Of a stretch of 64,000 nucleotides of DNA, positions 10,121 to 23,006 are shown piece by piece. The stretch lies in the NCBI GenBank assembly GCA_025024175.1, contig QCXZ01000064.1, positions 21,014,286 to 21,078,285 on the forward strand. The letters run 5' to 3'. Made by a program: the position numbers and the translations under genes. Positions within the stretch are counted from its first letter, which is position 1; each line of letters opens with the position of its first letter. The DNA is from Rhyzopertha dominica. Its lineage: Eukaryota; Arthropoda; Insecta; Coleoptera; Bostrichidae. The notes under the pieces were generated by a model. It had not been told where the DNA came from. It worked only from the letters and a program-made list of their open reading frames with translations, and did not search any database.

Positions 10121-13100
10121 ATGGCATCGTACATAGCGAGAAATATTGTAAAAAGTCCAGTAGCCCTTGGACAAGGCCAACAGTATTTAGGTGTGTATGA
10201 TCTATTTTTCTTTTGAAAAAATAAGATTCGCCGTCGGACCAAATTCCAAAGTACACTAACAAATTTCTTTGCAGGTTTAAGGGCCTTCTCTGTAGGAAAC
10301 CATTTACTAGCAAAGAAAACCGTACCAGACAGAACCGGAAAAAATATCGTTCTTGTAGATGGGGTACGAACGCCCTTTTTACTGTCTTTCACAGATTATT
10401 CCAAGCTTATGCCACATGATCTGGCCAGGCATTCTTTACAGTAAGTTGCTGATGGAATGATGTTTGTTTGTTTCATATGGTGTGTTTCAGTGCGATTCTT
10501 AAAAAGACTGGAATTCCAAAAGAACTTATAGATTATGTTATTTATGGCACTGTTATTCAGGAAGTTAAGACGTCAAACATTGCCAGAGAAGCTGCATTAG
10601 CAGCTGGTTATAGTGATAAGACACCGGCACACACTGTCACAATGGCATGTATTTCCTCAAATGTAGCACTCACAACAGGTAAGATTAAGGTTAATTAAGT
10701 CACCGTGACAGTCCTGCACCACAGTTCGTCAAATTTAATGTTTGTCTTGAAAAAATTGCCCAACAGTGAGCTATTTTTATTTGGGTTACTTGGATAGTAT
10801 TTGTTACAGTAAATATAAAATTAAAGTATTCATTGGAGTACTTAATTAAATATATTTTGGTTTTATACATGTATATTTTTTTAAGTAAACAAAATTAACT
10901 ATAAGTAATGGATTTTAGATTATGGCACTAGACAAAATCAAAAGACTCAACAGAAACATTATATGAATGAGTATATTTTATTTTTATATATGTTCACCAT
11001 TGTATGTAACAACTGATTTTAAAAATTGGTATGTAAATTTGGAGCTATTAATAAACACTTAATCTTTCTTAAATCTAGGGAACATCCTCCTATGCCTGTT
11101 CATTATATGTGTCCAGTCCAATTTGGTTAAACTCACAAAATTCTTTACATTAAAAAATATACCATGGATCTTTGGAGACATGTTAATTTCTAATTCCAGA
11201 AAGTTATTTTTAAATTCTTCAGTTTTATCGTTGAAATTTTCATTCCGAAGCAGCTTTTAATTACTTTGTCTAGACTTTTAGACATTTCACATATTTAAAG
11301 CAGACATGTGGACAAATTGATCTTGAATAATTCTTTGCGATTAACATTGCTGAATTTGATCCACGCTTTCAACTTCATGCATCAAGTTGAGACAAAGTTT
11401 TAAAAATCGCCACCTCCGATTCCAATTATGATCTTGTAGTACCTAGTGTATTTCCGTTTTAGAACAACATAATTGACAGAATGTTTAAATCAGCAGAAAA
11501 AAGTACTGGCCTTGTTTCTTTTGCAATTCGCTGTTTTCCAATTTTGTTGTTTAAAATGTAATCTTTATGGTTCACTTTAAGAGATTAAACTATTTTTGCT
11601 TTCTTATTGTAGCTGTTATCTCAGAAATAAATAATTACTGGTTACTGCTTCTTATACTTGATTTTGGGTGACTTTTTTTTGGTAAAGATTTTTTCTTGTA
11701 TTCATTGACAATTTCACAATTTGACCATTGCTCGCTGGTTCTGTCACGGTGCTTTGCTTTTGATATTAATCAACTTGGCCTGGGTGACAATAAACCATCT
11801 GAAGTGTACTCAGATTTTGGAACCGACATTTGAACTAAAATGGCCAAAGCTGAAACACCAGAATCTACCACCTTGGTCGTAACCTTCAATAAAATACTTT
11901 TTAATAATTTCTTTATTTTCTGATTTAATTTCATGGGGTCGGTTGCTATTCTCTTTGTTAAAGTTGATATTAGCTAAAATCAACCCAATAACCATGAGAA
12001 CACCTTGAATTGGCGTACGTGACTGGTATATATTTTAAAAACAGATGATTTTAGCTTAAAATAGAGAAGAGAAACCGGCCCAAATAAATAAACTTTGTTC
12101 AGCTCTCTTCATGAGACCTCATCTTTTGATTTGCGTTTGACAGTTGGTGCATTTAATGATTAATTAATAATTTGTAAAAATGTTGAACATTAAACAGATT
12201 TTGACATTATGAATGTGACCCAATAGATCATGTTTAACAATGTTATCCGCGATGTTTAGCTAAGAGAAACTTTCACTTTAAAAAAGAACTACCAAATTTG
12301 AAATAAAAGTGATAGGATGATTCCATGTGAACAAAATTGGGTTCAGCAGTTTGAGTCGAGAAGCTTTAGTGTCCATTAAAAGAAACATTATGTGGTTAAT
12401 TATCAATTTTCAGAGCATTTTTTAAACTTGTTGTTTTATAAAATAGAGGTCGGATAAAAAATTAAATATTAAACAATTAGGCATTGTAATTTAATAGAAA
12501 GTTTTTAAATTATTTATTATAATGTATTTTTATCAATTTAAAGTATTTAAAATACATAGTGAATTGATAAAATAGCATTATCTGCATACATATTGTTTAC
12601 TTATAAAAAATAATCCGTAAACTACCAAAAAATATTTCAATTTCATATTTTTTGTAATGAATGGACTGTAATACCCAAAAAAATATTTTACCGCTGGGCA
12701 TTCAAATTTGACGAACCACGTGTGTGCATTCAGTTGTTTTCAGTTCTACAAAAAAATTTGTTTTTCTTTAGGTATCGGTTTTATCGCAAGTGGTGTATAT
12801 GACATAATTGTGGCGGGAGGTGTTGAATTCATGTCGGACATTCCCATCAGGCACAGCCGAAAAATGCGCAGTCTACTCTTAAAAGCAAATAAAGCTAAGA
12901 CGCCACTACAGAAACTGCAACTCTTGGCAACAATCAGGCCGGACTTTTTTGTACCAGAGCTCCCGGCTGTTGCCGAATTCTCTTCAGGAGAGACGATGGG
13001 ACATTCTGCTGACAGACTGGCAGCGAGCTTCGCTGTTTCTAGAAAGGAACAGGATGAGTACGCTTTGAAATCTCACAAAGCAGCACATGACGCTTTTAAT

Positions 13101-16100
13101 AAGGGGTACTTCACTGATTTGGTACCATTTAAAGTGCCGGGTGTAGAAAAAACTCTCGATAAAGACAATGGTGTAAGAGTGTCAACTCCAGAACAACTAG
13201 CAAAATTGAAACCTGCATTTATTAAGCCTCATGGTACTGTGACTGCTGCCAACTCTTCATTCTTGGTAAGTAATATAAATGCCATTAAAAAATTTATGCT
13301 CATTGAAATATTAATTATAATATAAACCTAATTATCATGATGGCTAGGATTAATTTTGTGTAACTTGCGAAGATATTCTTTCTTGTCTTTTGATATATTG
13401 CAGCACCGAACCGACTATATTCTGTTTTTACCCCCACTCCCAACTAAATACTAGATGACATTTTTACATTTGACAGTCTGTAAGAAGCTGCTGCTGGTAT
13501 ATAAATATTCTGTAATGAAAATTTAAAAAAATCAGTTTTGTCAATGCATCAGTTTCGAATGTGGCATATACCCCGGAATAAAAAAATAAAGAATGAAAAT
13601 GGGAGTAATATTACAGTAGCAGTCAGTGGCGCATCTAGAAATTTTGTTTGGGAGGGGTAATGATTAGGTTCAAACAAAAATACCTACTTATGATTTTTAT
13701 TTAGGTAACAAAAAACCTGTTAGTTTGAAACAAGAATTTTTAATACAAAAGAAAGTCACAAAACAAAATCTAGCCTTCTACGATTTTTACTTGCAAATAT
13801 ATCTATTATATGGGAAATATCTATATTCACATCCTATAAATATGACTTCCTCACACTTCACACTTCACTAGGCGAAGCTTTATATTCAAATGTGTTCCGT
13901 CGAAGCGTTTGTTATTTATCAGCCACACCGTCTTGGGGGGGGGGTAATTACCCCCATTACCCCTCCCTTAAAAACGCGTGTGGTAGCAGTCCGCGTAAGT
14001 CTATAATATGAGAACCAACTGTTGTACATATGAACTAGGGAATCGGTGAAGAAATTTCTGGATGGTTTTTCTGCCAGCATTGTTTTGTCTGTCCAAACAG
14101 TATAAAAATCAAGTTGAAAATTTTTCAAAAAGTATTATACATGTTACAGAAAAACTGTAGTTTAGAACAATGCCTTTGCTCCAAAATGAATTAAATACTT
14201 TCTTATGAAAATGTGTAATTTTTTTCGTTATGTTGTCATATTTCTCCCTGTTCATTGTCTTCTTTGCCCGCAAATCAAAATTACAGAACAAATGAAAATT
14301 AGGAGCACCGCTTGCCTTTCTGACTCACCATCAGTTAATTATTTTTTTTTTATTTCATGGAAAGATTTTTTGGCCAAATGAACATTCTCATTTTAAAAAA
14401 ATATAGTTTTATGTTCTTAATGTTTACAGTAGTATTTTCTACATTCAAAGCTGCATCTGCTGTATGTTATTTATATATTATATCCCCATATTTTTCAAGT
14501 AATATTTAGTTTTATAGAAACTTAATGATATATGATAATACATCATACACACATGTAAGCATTGTCACATTCTTGATGAGTAGTGTAACAGTATTTTAAT
14601 AAAAAGTTAAAACTAATACTATCTTTACTGTATTCTTAAATTAATTAAACTACACTTTAGTAAATCTACATGTGCAGATGTTCAGTTTATCCTCTAACTC
14701 TAATTTTAAAAAATTTGAAAAGGTTGGGGACTCAGTTTGCCTGTAGTGTTTGAATAATGTAGTTTATAACACTTGCACAGTTAGTGGCATTACAAACCAG
14801 CACAACAGTAACATCCTGCTTTAACCTTTCTGTTAAAGCTAATTAAATAAAATAAAATCATGTGACCATTATTGATTTACAGCCAGCGTTTGTAGTATAA
14901 ATCAATGTTTTTGTTTCTGATAGCATTAAATAGCCTGATACATTTAATTGTTGTGATACTGAAATAGTGAAATGTGTTAGGTATCTCATAACATAGGGAC
15001 AGTACAGGGTGTCCCATTTTATTGTAATTGAAGGGTATCTCTGTAACTATTAATGCTAGATGGTTGCGGTTTCGACATTACTATATTACATTTTAGTTGT
15101 GAGTTGAACTGTACTATCGCCATTTTTTAATAATGTAACATTTTTTCAGCTCTTAGTATCTCACTTGAGTATGTAGATACAAAAAAATTGTGGAGACATT
15201 TTTTATAGATATTTTTATTCTGAATCCAGTGGCGTGCTCAGAATTTTTTTAGGGGTCACATTTTTAGAGTATGTATGTATGTATGCATTTATTTAGCAAA
15301 AACTGCTAGTACAGTACACAGTCTAATAGAATAGTAATTATACATTATTTATACAGTAAGTACATTTTTTGTTCAATATAATTGTTTAACACTAAAATTA
15401 AAAGAACGTACAGTTACTTTTTCTTTTATGTATCCCAGAAGACCATTGTACAATCGTAAACCATCACTAAATAGTTGTTTCTGCTCATGCGTGTTCCGTG
15501 AAAATTCTATGTTGTAATGCAGCTTATGACGAACATTATGGGAATATTTTAAATAAATTGATTTTCTACAGGCTTGCTTTTTTTACTTAATAATATAAAT
15601 ATAAATTATATTGCGTTTTTTTATTCCGTAATCTTCTAGATGTAAATATAAAATCTGATTAAATTAATAAAAATAAATTGAATAATACCAAAATTAGTAA
15701 AAATTTAATCAGAAAAATAAGTCTTCAACCATAGCAAAGTCAACTATAGTTTCCATTTAAAAAATGCAATTTTGCGTTATATCTCAAAAACGTGACACCC
15801 TAAAAAAATTCTGAGTACTCCCCAATGGATTCAAAATAAAAATATCTATAAAAATGTCTTCGCAATATTTTTTGTATCTACATACTCAAGCGAGATATTA
15901 AGGGCTGAAGAAATGTTACAATATTCAAAAGTTGGCTATAGCTTTAAAACAAAAGACGATATAAAGATGGTGATGGTGTAGCTCAGCTCACGATAAAAAA
16001 GTAATACAGTAATGTCGAAACTGCAACTCTCTAGCATTAGTAGTTACCGCGATGCTCTACAATTACAATGAAAATGAGACACCCTGTACATGAAGCGGCA

Positions 16101-19028
16101 TGATCCCAACACCACTTTATAAACTAGAACTTGGTATCATTTCTCTTAAAAGCTAGTATAGGTAAATCAGACAACACACTTTTTTTCTACTCAGCACCAA
16201 GTTCTTATCAGTAGAAGAGAGCAAACAATATGTCACAAGCTCAGTGATTTTCTTTTTTTTTGAGAATGTTTCCAACATGTCAACAATATATTACTAATCA
16301 AGAAACGTAAAAATGACAAAACCCATTCCCTGTAGATCCTCCTCCAGCTTAAGTTTCCAACCATCTATGAAAAATTAATGACCATCTAAATGTTGACCAA
16401 TTGAATATATAAAATAACGTCTATATTGAAATGAAGATATATGAATGGAGTAAAATAGTCTTTCATTACTTGGATTTTGACATGAAAAATGATAATTATT
16501 TTTAATATGTAGATTATTTTCTAGTACATTACAATCTATGTTTACATTTTTTATTTAAAATTTTTTACTAACATGTTAGACATATACAAGAACAATAATT
16601 ATAAGAAGTATTTACTTGAGTTGCAGGCCAGTATTTATTGACTCAGGACCTTTTGTTTGCTAGTCAAATGTGCTATCACTGCACTACCAAAACTCTATTT
16701 AAATTCCGGGTCAAAGTGGCATATATGTATATTTGAGATTACTACTACTGAATGCCAATGAAGTAGTTCTTATAATCATTATTAGTTCGTAGAGGCATTA
16801 AATAACTTTGGTTAATGTACAAAAACTTTTTTTAGTTGATGGTTTTCTCTTCTAATACGGAATGAGTTTTAAGTTTTTGTAAATTTTTACAGACTGATGG
16901 TGCATCTGCTGCAGTCATCATGAGTGAAGCTAAAGCCAAGTCTTTGGGACTGAAACCCAAAGCTTATCTGAGAGACTTCCTTTTCGTCTCCCAAGATCCC
17001 ATCGACCAATTGTTGCTTGGTCCTGCGTATGCAACTCCCCAAATTTTGGAGAAAGCTGGACTTACGCTGAACGATATAGATGTTTGGGAAGTTCATGAAG
17101 CCTTTGCTGTAAGTTTTTCGTTGTTGCTGAATTTTTTTTTGAAAAGGGTAATTCTTTTTCTTTTAGGGGCAAATTTTAGCTAATCTCAAAGCGATGGACA
17201 GCGATTGGTTCGCACAAAACTACATGAAGAGGAAAAGCAAAGTAGGCACTCCAGATCTGAGCAAATGGAATAGTTGGGGTGGTTCTTTATCAATTGGACA
17301 TCCGTTTGCTGCAACAGGTGTGAGATTATGCATGCACACAGCAAACAGATTAGTTAGGGAAGATGGACAGTTTGGTCTTGTTGCGGCGTGTGCAGCTGGT
17401 GGACAGGTAAATTAACCCACTTACAATTTTACATAAATACATTTGTTCATCTTGGTTTTGCAGTGCTGTCATATATTATTGCAATTTGGTAGAAACATAT
17501 ATTTGCCGAGCTTTAAAAAAAAAACACTTAAGTATTATTAAAAGATGCTGTTTTTTAGTAAATTAAAATGACTTCATTCTGTAACAAGATTGTGTCATAA
17601 TTAATTATTTATGTAAATAATTAATAGAAATAATTTCGGTTTTCTATATTGCAATTCAACAAGCTATTTAGATTAGTAGACAAAATACGATATTCTATAC
17701 AAAAACTAAGGCATCATGGGTATATAAGCTGAATTCGTTTAAAAAATTAAAAATCTTAAAGTATTCTTAGAAATCAATTTTGTCACCTTCAAACTAATCC
17801 CCACCTAATGCAATGTATTTGTACCAGTTTTTTCCAACTCTGAAAACAGTCTGAAAAGTCCTTTTCCGGTATAACTTTCAATGTTTTCGTCAATTCGGCT
17901 TTTATTTTCTCGATCGAGTCGAAACAGTGTTCACACAGTGGTCTTTTAAATTTAGGGAATATCCAGAAGTCACTAGGTATTTAAACAGGTGAATTACGGT
18001 GGTTGAATTTTTGGCAGAATAGTCTCGAATTATCAATACTGTGAGCGGGTGCATTATCATGATGTAAAAACCAATAATTTCAGCCTTTTGTGATAAATAG
18101 CATCAAGCAGACAAAGCATAATACTCAAATAGTATTCTTTTTTAACAGTCAACAGCCTCGATAATCAAAGAGTACTGTCAATACTGATTTTTGAGTGATT
18201 TTGACATGTTTATTTCAGTCTTGGTTCACACCTTTTGCATGATATTCATTTGATTGATCGGCTATTTCTGTGTAATAGGTGTATATTCGGTTCTCATCTC
18301 CAGTAATGATGCAGAAATCATGTTTCCCAGATGTCAATCAATCAATCTAAGACACAACAAAACTTTTAAATGCTTTCTCTGCCATCTATAGGGTCTTCGT
18401 ACCATTGTAATTTTTTTGCGACATAATCTCATCTGTAACTGTAACAATATTAATGTTTCTGCAGCAGAATAAATATTCTTCAAACAAAATTAATGTAAAT
18501 TATTTGGTCAGCAAAATCAGACATATTGACTTGAAAATTGCATGCTTTCATAATACCTGCGAATTTGATAAAGTAATACACAACTCCTGTATGAAGTGAA
18601 GAAAATGAATTGTTATTTATGACTATATATGTGGTTTTCCACAAATTTGTTGTAAATTTCATGTATAAATGTATACAAATTAGATGTTAATTAGTTAGAA
18701 GAGTACATTTTCGCTATGAGTATTATTAATAATACTGACAGCAGTATCACTGAAAATATGCTGCAGGAAGCAATGAGTACCATTTATTTTTATTTTTTTA
18801 CAAGCAGTTTGAGAGAACATCTAGAGTGATGTAATCTCACATGTTAATCTCTCTCATACTTGTATTTAAATAGTACAAGGAAAGCAAATTTTTATGAGTG
18901 TGCACTTAACATAGGTACACATATTATGAAATACCTACATTTTATGTTTTCTTATGTTAATAATATGTTTCTTATTTTAGGGCGTAGCCATGATCCTTGA
19001 AAGACATCCTGATGCGACACCAAATTAA
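10121..19028 (+). CDS. HADHB: Trifunctional enzyme beta subunit, 3-ketoacyl-CoA thiolase
   Basis: The thiolase of mitochondrial long-chain fatty acid beta-oxidation; it cleaves 3-ketoacyl-CoA with CoA to give acetyl-CoA and works with the HADHA subunit at the inner membrane. Seven exons: 10121-10190, 10275-10440, 10491-10678, 12772-13265, 16893-17108, 17167-17406 and 18981-19028, with consistent phases, giving 473 residues (human 474). Catalytic features by my numbering: nucleophile Cys132 (MACISSN), His374 (VHEAFA), His423 ([10 protein letters not shown]) and Cys453 (CAAGGQ, completed across the last intron). The N-terminal stretch starting [11 protein letters not shown], basic and poor in acidic residues, looks like a mitochondrial targeting peptide. 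Possible poly(A) signal at 19311. Introns 3, 4 and 6 are enlarged by transposable elements. Confidence 0.96.
10719..12722. mobile_element. Possible decayed transposon filling HADHB intron 3
   Basis: Near the two ends of the 2.09 kb intron lies an inverted pair: GTTCGTCAAATTTAATG (about 10724-10740), and CATTCAAATTTGACGAAC (about 12699-12716), whose complement is GTTCGTCAAATTTGAATG. The interior is AT-rich with broken minus-strand reading frames whose family I cannot name. The terminal repeats suggest one DNA transposon about 2.0 kb long. No target duplication was identified. Confidence 0.4.
13266..13615. other. HADHB intron 4, left part
   Basis: Intronic AT-rich sequence up to the hAT-like MITE. 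No feature recognised. Confidence 0.4.
13624..13982. mobile_element. hAT-like MITE with 8 bp target duplication
   Basis: The target duplication GTAGCAGT is present at 13616-13623 and 13983-13990, the 8 bp length typical of hAT elements. The left end starts CAGTGGCGCATCTAGA and includes GGGAGGGGTAATG. The right end, read in reverse complement, starts CACACGCGTTTTTAAGG and contains the same GGGAGGGGTAATG block. At 359 bp with no transposase this is a non-autonomous element inside HADHB intron 4. Confidence 0.72.
13991..15002. other. HADHB intron 4, middle part
   Basis: AT-rich intronic sequence with no coding frame or repeat structure that I can support. Confidence 0.4.
15005..16086. mobile_element. 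Fold-back MITE family F1, copy 1 (ACAGGGTGTCCC type)
   Basis: The left end CAGGGTGTCCCATTTTATTG is matched inverted by the right end, which finishes GAGACACCCTG; both are flanked by TA. Long imperfect inverted arms include GGTATCTCTGTAACTATTAA and its partner near 16030-16060. A second copy with the same order of blocks is at about 56.1-57.1 kb. A minus-strand LINE fragment lies inside this copy. Confidence 0.75.
15265..15565 (-). pseudogene. Non-LTR retrotransposon (LINE) 3' fragment
   Basis: The minus strand translates to a stretch containing [20 protein letters not shown]. It resembles the C-terminal tail of insect LINE reverse transcriptases (an L-Y/F-N-x-L-P-like block followed by I-K), and then AT-rich sequence ending in a (CATA)n-type tail at the low-coordinate end. 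This is a 5'-truncated, non-coding copy inserted in the fold-back element. The clade (CR1/jockey-like) is a guess. Confidence 0.5.
16087..16892. other. HADHB intron 4, right part
   Basis: AT-rich. Around 16626-16690 the minus strand shows GGTAGTGCAGTGATAGC followed by GGTCCTGAGTCAA, a decayed tRNA-like A-box/B-box arrangement that could be an old SINE. Otherwise no feature. Confidence 0.35.
17730..18340 (-). pseudogene. Mariner-family transposase relic in HADHB intron 6
   Basis: On the minus strand, fragments separated by stops and frameshifts follow mariner transposase order: a [16 protein letters not shown] block, then [10 protein letters not shown] (one of the catalytic aspartates), then an [17 protein letters not shown] block and FQSWKKLVQ near the C-terminus. 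Reading is disrupted many times, so it is inactive. It spans roughly two thirds of a mariner coding region; terminal repeats were not located. Family assignment is good, subfamily unknown. Confidence 0.75.
18341..18980. other. HADHB intron 6, right part
   Basis: AT-rich intron with no recognisable feature before the last exon at 18981. Confidence 0.4.
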
Positions 19029-21537
19029 TAACACTCTCTGTTGTGGAGAACAGTGCCTTTATGCATTTTTACTGTCATGAATGTCTTCGAGCTATAAGCT
19101 AGATTATTATGGAATATAAATGAAGAGAATGTTGTACAGTGTTGTAATAACTGGCAATATCATGTAAGGAAGCAATTTATACTCTATGTGTCAACATTTT
19201 ATTTGTATCGCGATTCTTTATAATTTAAATATATACTATTTTTAATTTAATTTTTGTTGTTCATCACTGATCATCTAATTTATCTAAAAATCAGTATTCC
19301 TTGAAGTGCAAATAAACTGAAATGTTACTGATTATTTCCACAAATATTTTGAAATGAGACTTCATTTTGTGAACATTGTGTGACATTTCATTTAAAACCC
19401 GCTTTAATCCTGTACATGTTTGCTTTTAGAAAATTGAAATAGACGATCCCATTCTAAAGTTATGGATCTCTCAATCTGAAAATATTTCTGTACATTTTAA
19501 GTTCAGCATTACAACTGTATGCAGGTTCCTATATGACTCAAATAAGCCCTCATATTTAGGTAATCATACCTATCTGTTGTTACGGATATCCTCAAAGAAT
19601 AGATTAATTAACAGTCACTGCATGCTGAAACAAGATTGTTAAGTTACACTAATCGAACCAAAAACAGCAAATAATCATTAGGTGTTCATATGGTGACAAC
19701 AANGATGAGACATTGNAAGAATAAAGTGCAAGNAAAAATACATTGAGCGTAGTCGATGGTGCATTGAAAACTTGAATTNATGAGAAAAAACTGATAAAGA
19801 AAGGNAGGTAAGTTCGAGATAGTTCCCTAAATGATTCATTGAACCGTAAAATTGTTTAAAATTAGCCGAAATTTTATTATAAATTTTACCTACATAGTTG
19901 AGATGAATGCTGAAACAAAAGTGTATGGTGTTGTCTTATTAACACTGAATGTTATTTTTAATATAAATATAGCGTTATCTTGTTTCGTATGATTTTATGA
20001 ATTAAAACAGCAAAATGAAGATAATATCTGCTTTCTTTGACACCAGTTCAGTAGTATTCCCTGTTTTGGTCTTTTACAAATTCTGTCAATAATACAGCTG
20101 CCAGGCTGCCACACAGTGTCACAGTAATAAATATATCTATATAATACCCGGGTCTCGCATAACGTAATAGTATGTCTGTTCAACATGTGTTCATTATTAT
20201 AAATTGATTTCAGGCTGCAAAATGCTACAATAAACTTCCCAGTGTGGCATCCATTAACACCAGGTTACTCATGAAGGTTTTGCAATGTATAGCTCTTTAT
20301 TTACAAGTTTTCTCTTTGCTTAGATAAGAGCTGCACAGAATACTTGTCAAGCGTATTTAAATCTTATAGCGTTTATTAAAAGTATTTTTGAATATTGAAG
20401 TATTTAATTACAAATATGAAAAAGTAGTTCAAATACTAAAATCCTTTGTTTAAGTAATAATAAGTAGCAAACATTGTTTTACGTTCTAGTCTTGAAATGT
20501 AACCGGCAAAAAATTCGTGTTTGAGTTCACTTGTCCACAGCTCTGCTGTGTGCAGTTTTTGAGGGTCGTGTTATAATATTTTAAAGGGTAAAGTGAGTTT
20601 TGAAATACTTTGAAAATATTGTAAATACTTTTTCAAATAGTAAGTACCAAATACTTGCAAATGCATTTTATTTAAAGTATTATAAATACTGACTTGACTT
20701 GTGTTTTAAATACCTTTTAATATTTGGTTTACATCTAGCAAATAACATTAAGTTGAACTTCAGTCAATTTTAACAGTTTTTCAGAGAATTTCACTATTCT
20801 ATTTAGTTTTTCACCGATTGTTCCATTTACTTGAGAAAAATGTCTAGGAAAATATCAGTGTCATTTGCATGTGGCATGAGTGGTAACTACAGCAGATCAA
20901 GACAAATGAGCGAAAAGAAATTTCTATATGAAATGTCCAATACACATTCGAAATTACAAAGTTGATCTTCAAACGCTGGCCAGAGCTATTTATAAGTAAA
21001 TCTAACAACCCCCTGACATGGACAAAGCGCACATATGAGTTCAGTGTAGTTTTGATGCCCTTTGAAAATTAATGTTAGGTCGAAACAATTGTCAGAGTCA
21101 AAATATGTGAAGCGAGCACATTCCAAGCTACTTCTTAATTAAAACCAAGATATCTATATTAAAACCTTTGTTAACAACTAAATATTACATAGATAAATTC
21201 ATCCATGATATTACCAACAAATTTCGTAAAATGCAATTCATTTGATTTCATTTTTACATCATCATTACTGTCAAAATTTTAACCACCGCCATAGTAACCA
21301 TAAAAATATAATAGCCACATTCAGTGATAATAATGAAGTACACCTTTTCTTATTTTTTTTTTAAATCAGAAGATTATTTTCCATTCTTTCATACCGTGAG
21401 ACAATAAAACTGAAACCACAGTTTCTAAGAAAACGAAGTTTATTCAGTTATAGAACATGAAGTAACATTTTTGCAAGAAAAAACATTCTTTACCAAACAT
21501 TAAAAATAAATGTCAAATATGTATCATATGAAAATTA
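19029..21537. other. HADHB 3' UTR and convergent intergenic region with RPA2
   Basis: Contains the likely HADHB poly(A) signal AATAAA at 19311-19316 and, on the minus strand, an RPA2 poly(A) signal (TTTATT on plus at 21439-21444). Several ambiguous bases occur near 19700-19805. The two genes converge here. No further gene is convincing. Confidence 0.45.
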
Positions 21538-22942
21538 TTAAAAATCGGTTAATCTGTAATGGTCCTCATCAGCAGTAGAAAAAATGTGACCTTCAGTAAT
21601 CAAAAAATTCACAGCAAGCCTAAAACGCAAAACTTGATGAACAGACCAGAAAAGCTTACACAGCAGTTTGTTACCTGACTTCTTTGTGTTGATTTGGAGG
21701 AAAATGCTGTAATATCGCCTGTATTGATAATCCATTTTGCAGCTTAACAGGTCTTAAAACGTTAAGCACTTTCTCTTGAACAGGTGTTAAACCGTCTGTG
21801 GAGTCCACCGCAGCACTCATAGTGGTATCCATGAAAGACATGGAGTTGACCAGAGAAGCACCGGGATTATTAGTTTTAATCCTCACCATGCTCTGCAAAT
21901 CAGATTTTATTAATATTTAACACATGTTCCTGTTCGTGTGCTCTTGCACTTACATTCTTAGTGAATGCCTCTGCCTCCAACCTAGCATGGATAACTTGCA
22001 ACAAGTGGTTGGTAACTTCATTCATGTGATCAATTTGGAATAACCTTATGCAAAAGATCATTTTGGATCCATCATCATGGGTTCTCAAAGAACCAAATAC
22101 TTTACAATAACGCCCTTCCCGTACTTCAGGAAGCTTTGGTTCTAAATTCTAAAAGCCGAATCGCAAGATTTCATAAGGTGAAACTTGTAAGTAATGTGGT
22201 TGAAATGGTTCTCGTTTGTCTTTGTAGAAACATGAACTACTCATAATAATCATACATATCACCACATTAACATTATTTGCTGAGATCAGAACATAATCAG
22301 CTGTCAAGTGGATTGAACAGAGGATTTAGAAAAATAGAAGATTATGCTACCACATTAGCTCATTTATGCTGAGTACAGATAAAACAACTATACAAAAGAA
22401 AAGGATCCCCTTTACTTGGGCAAATGACAATATTGGTTACTGCCATAAAGACGACTGCATTCTTCCTTTTGACAATACTGGTGATGAACACATATAGCTA
22501 TAGTCCAAGATCCCGCTATAAAATTCTGTGAATATAGTGTTCAAGGAAGAATGTCTTTTAAATACTATAACATTATTGATTGTCCGTTGTTGTAAAAGGT
22601 TACTAGTTTCATTTCAGTTCCGAGTTCCAAAGTCAGTGCAAAAACATCAAATGTTTATTAGCTCTTTTCTAAATTTGTGAATATGTAGTTAAAAGAGGGA
22701 CTTCACTTGGAAATGAAGAACTTGATTTCTGGTTTAATATAATGATGGGTTGCTATCCCGTAAGTCATCCTGGACCAGGTCAGGTCAGGTCAAAGTAGTG
22801 ACCACCTTTGAAGTTTTTGTGACTGTGGAGTTAAAAAACGAATATGGCATTGAAACAAAGAGCATAAAATCTGATACATTATACAATACGATAACCACAG
22901 CTCTGACCTGCCATATAAGTGGTTGCTTGGTTTAAAAAATGC

Positions 22943-23006
<64 letters not shown>

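Noticed and set aside
20844..21032. Receptor-like or host coding frame on the minus strand
   Set aside because: No recognisable domain and no exon structure. It lies between two convergent genes and is probably chance.
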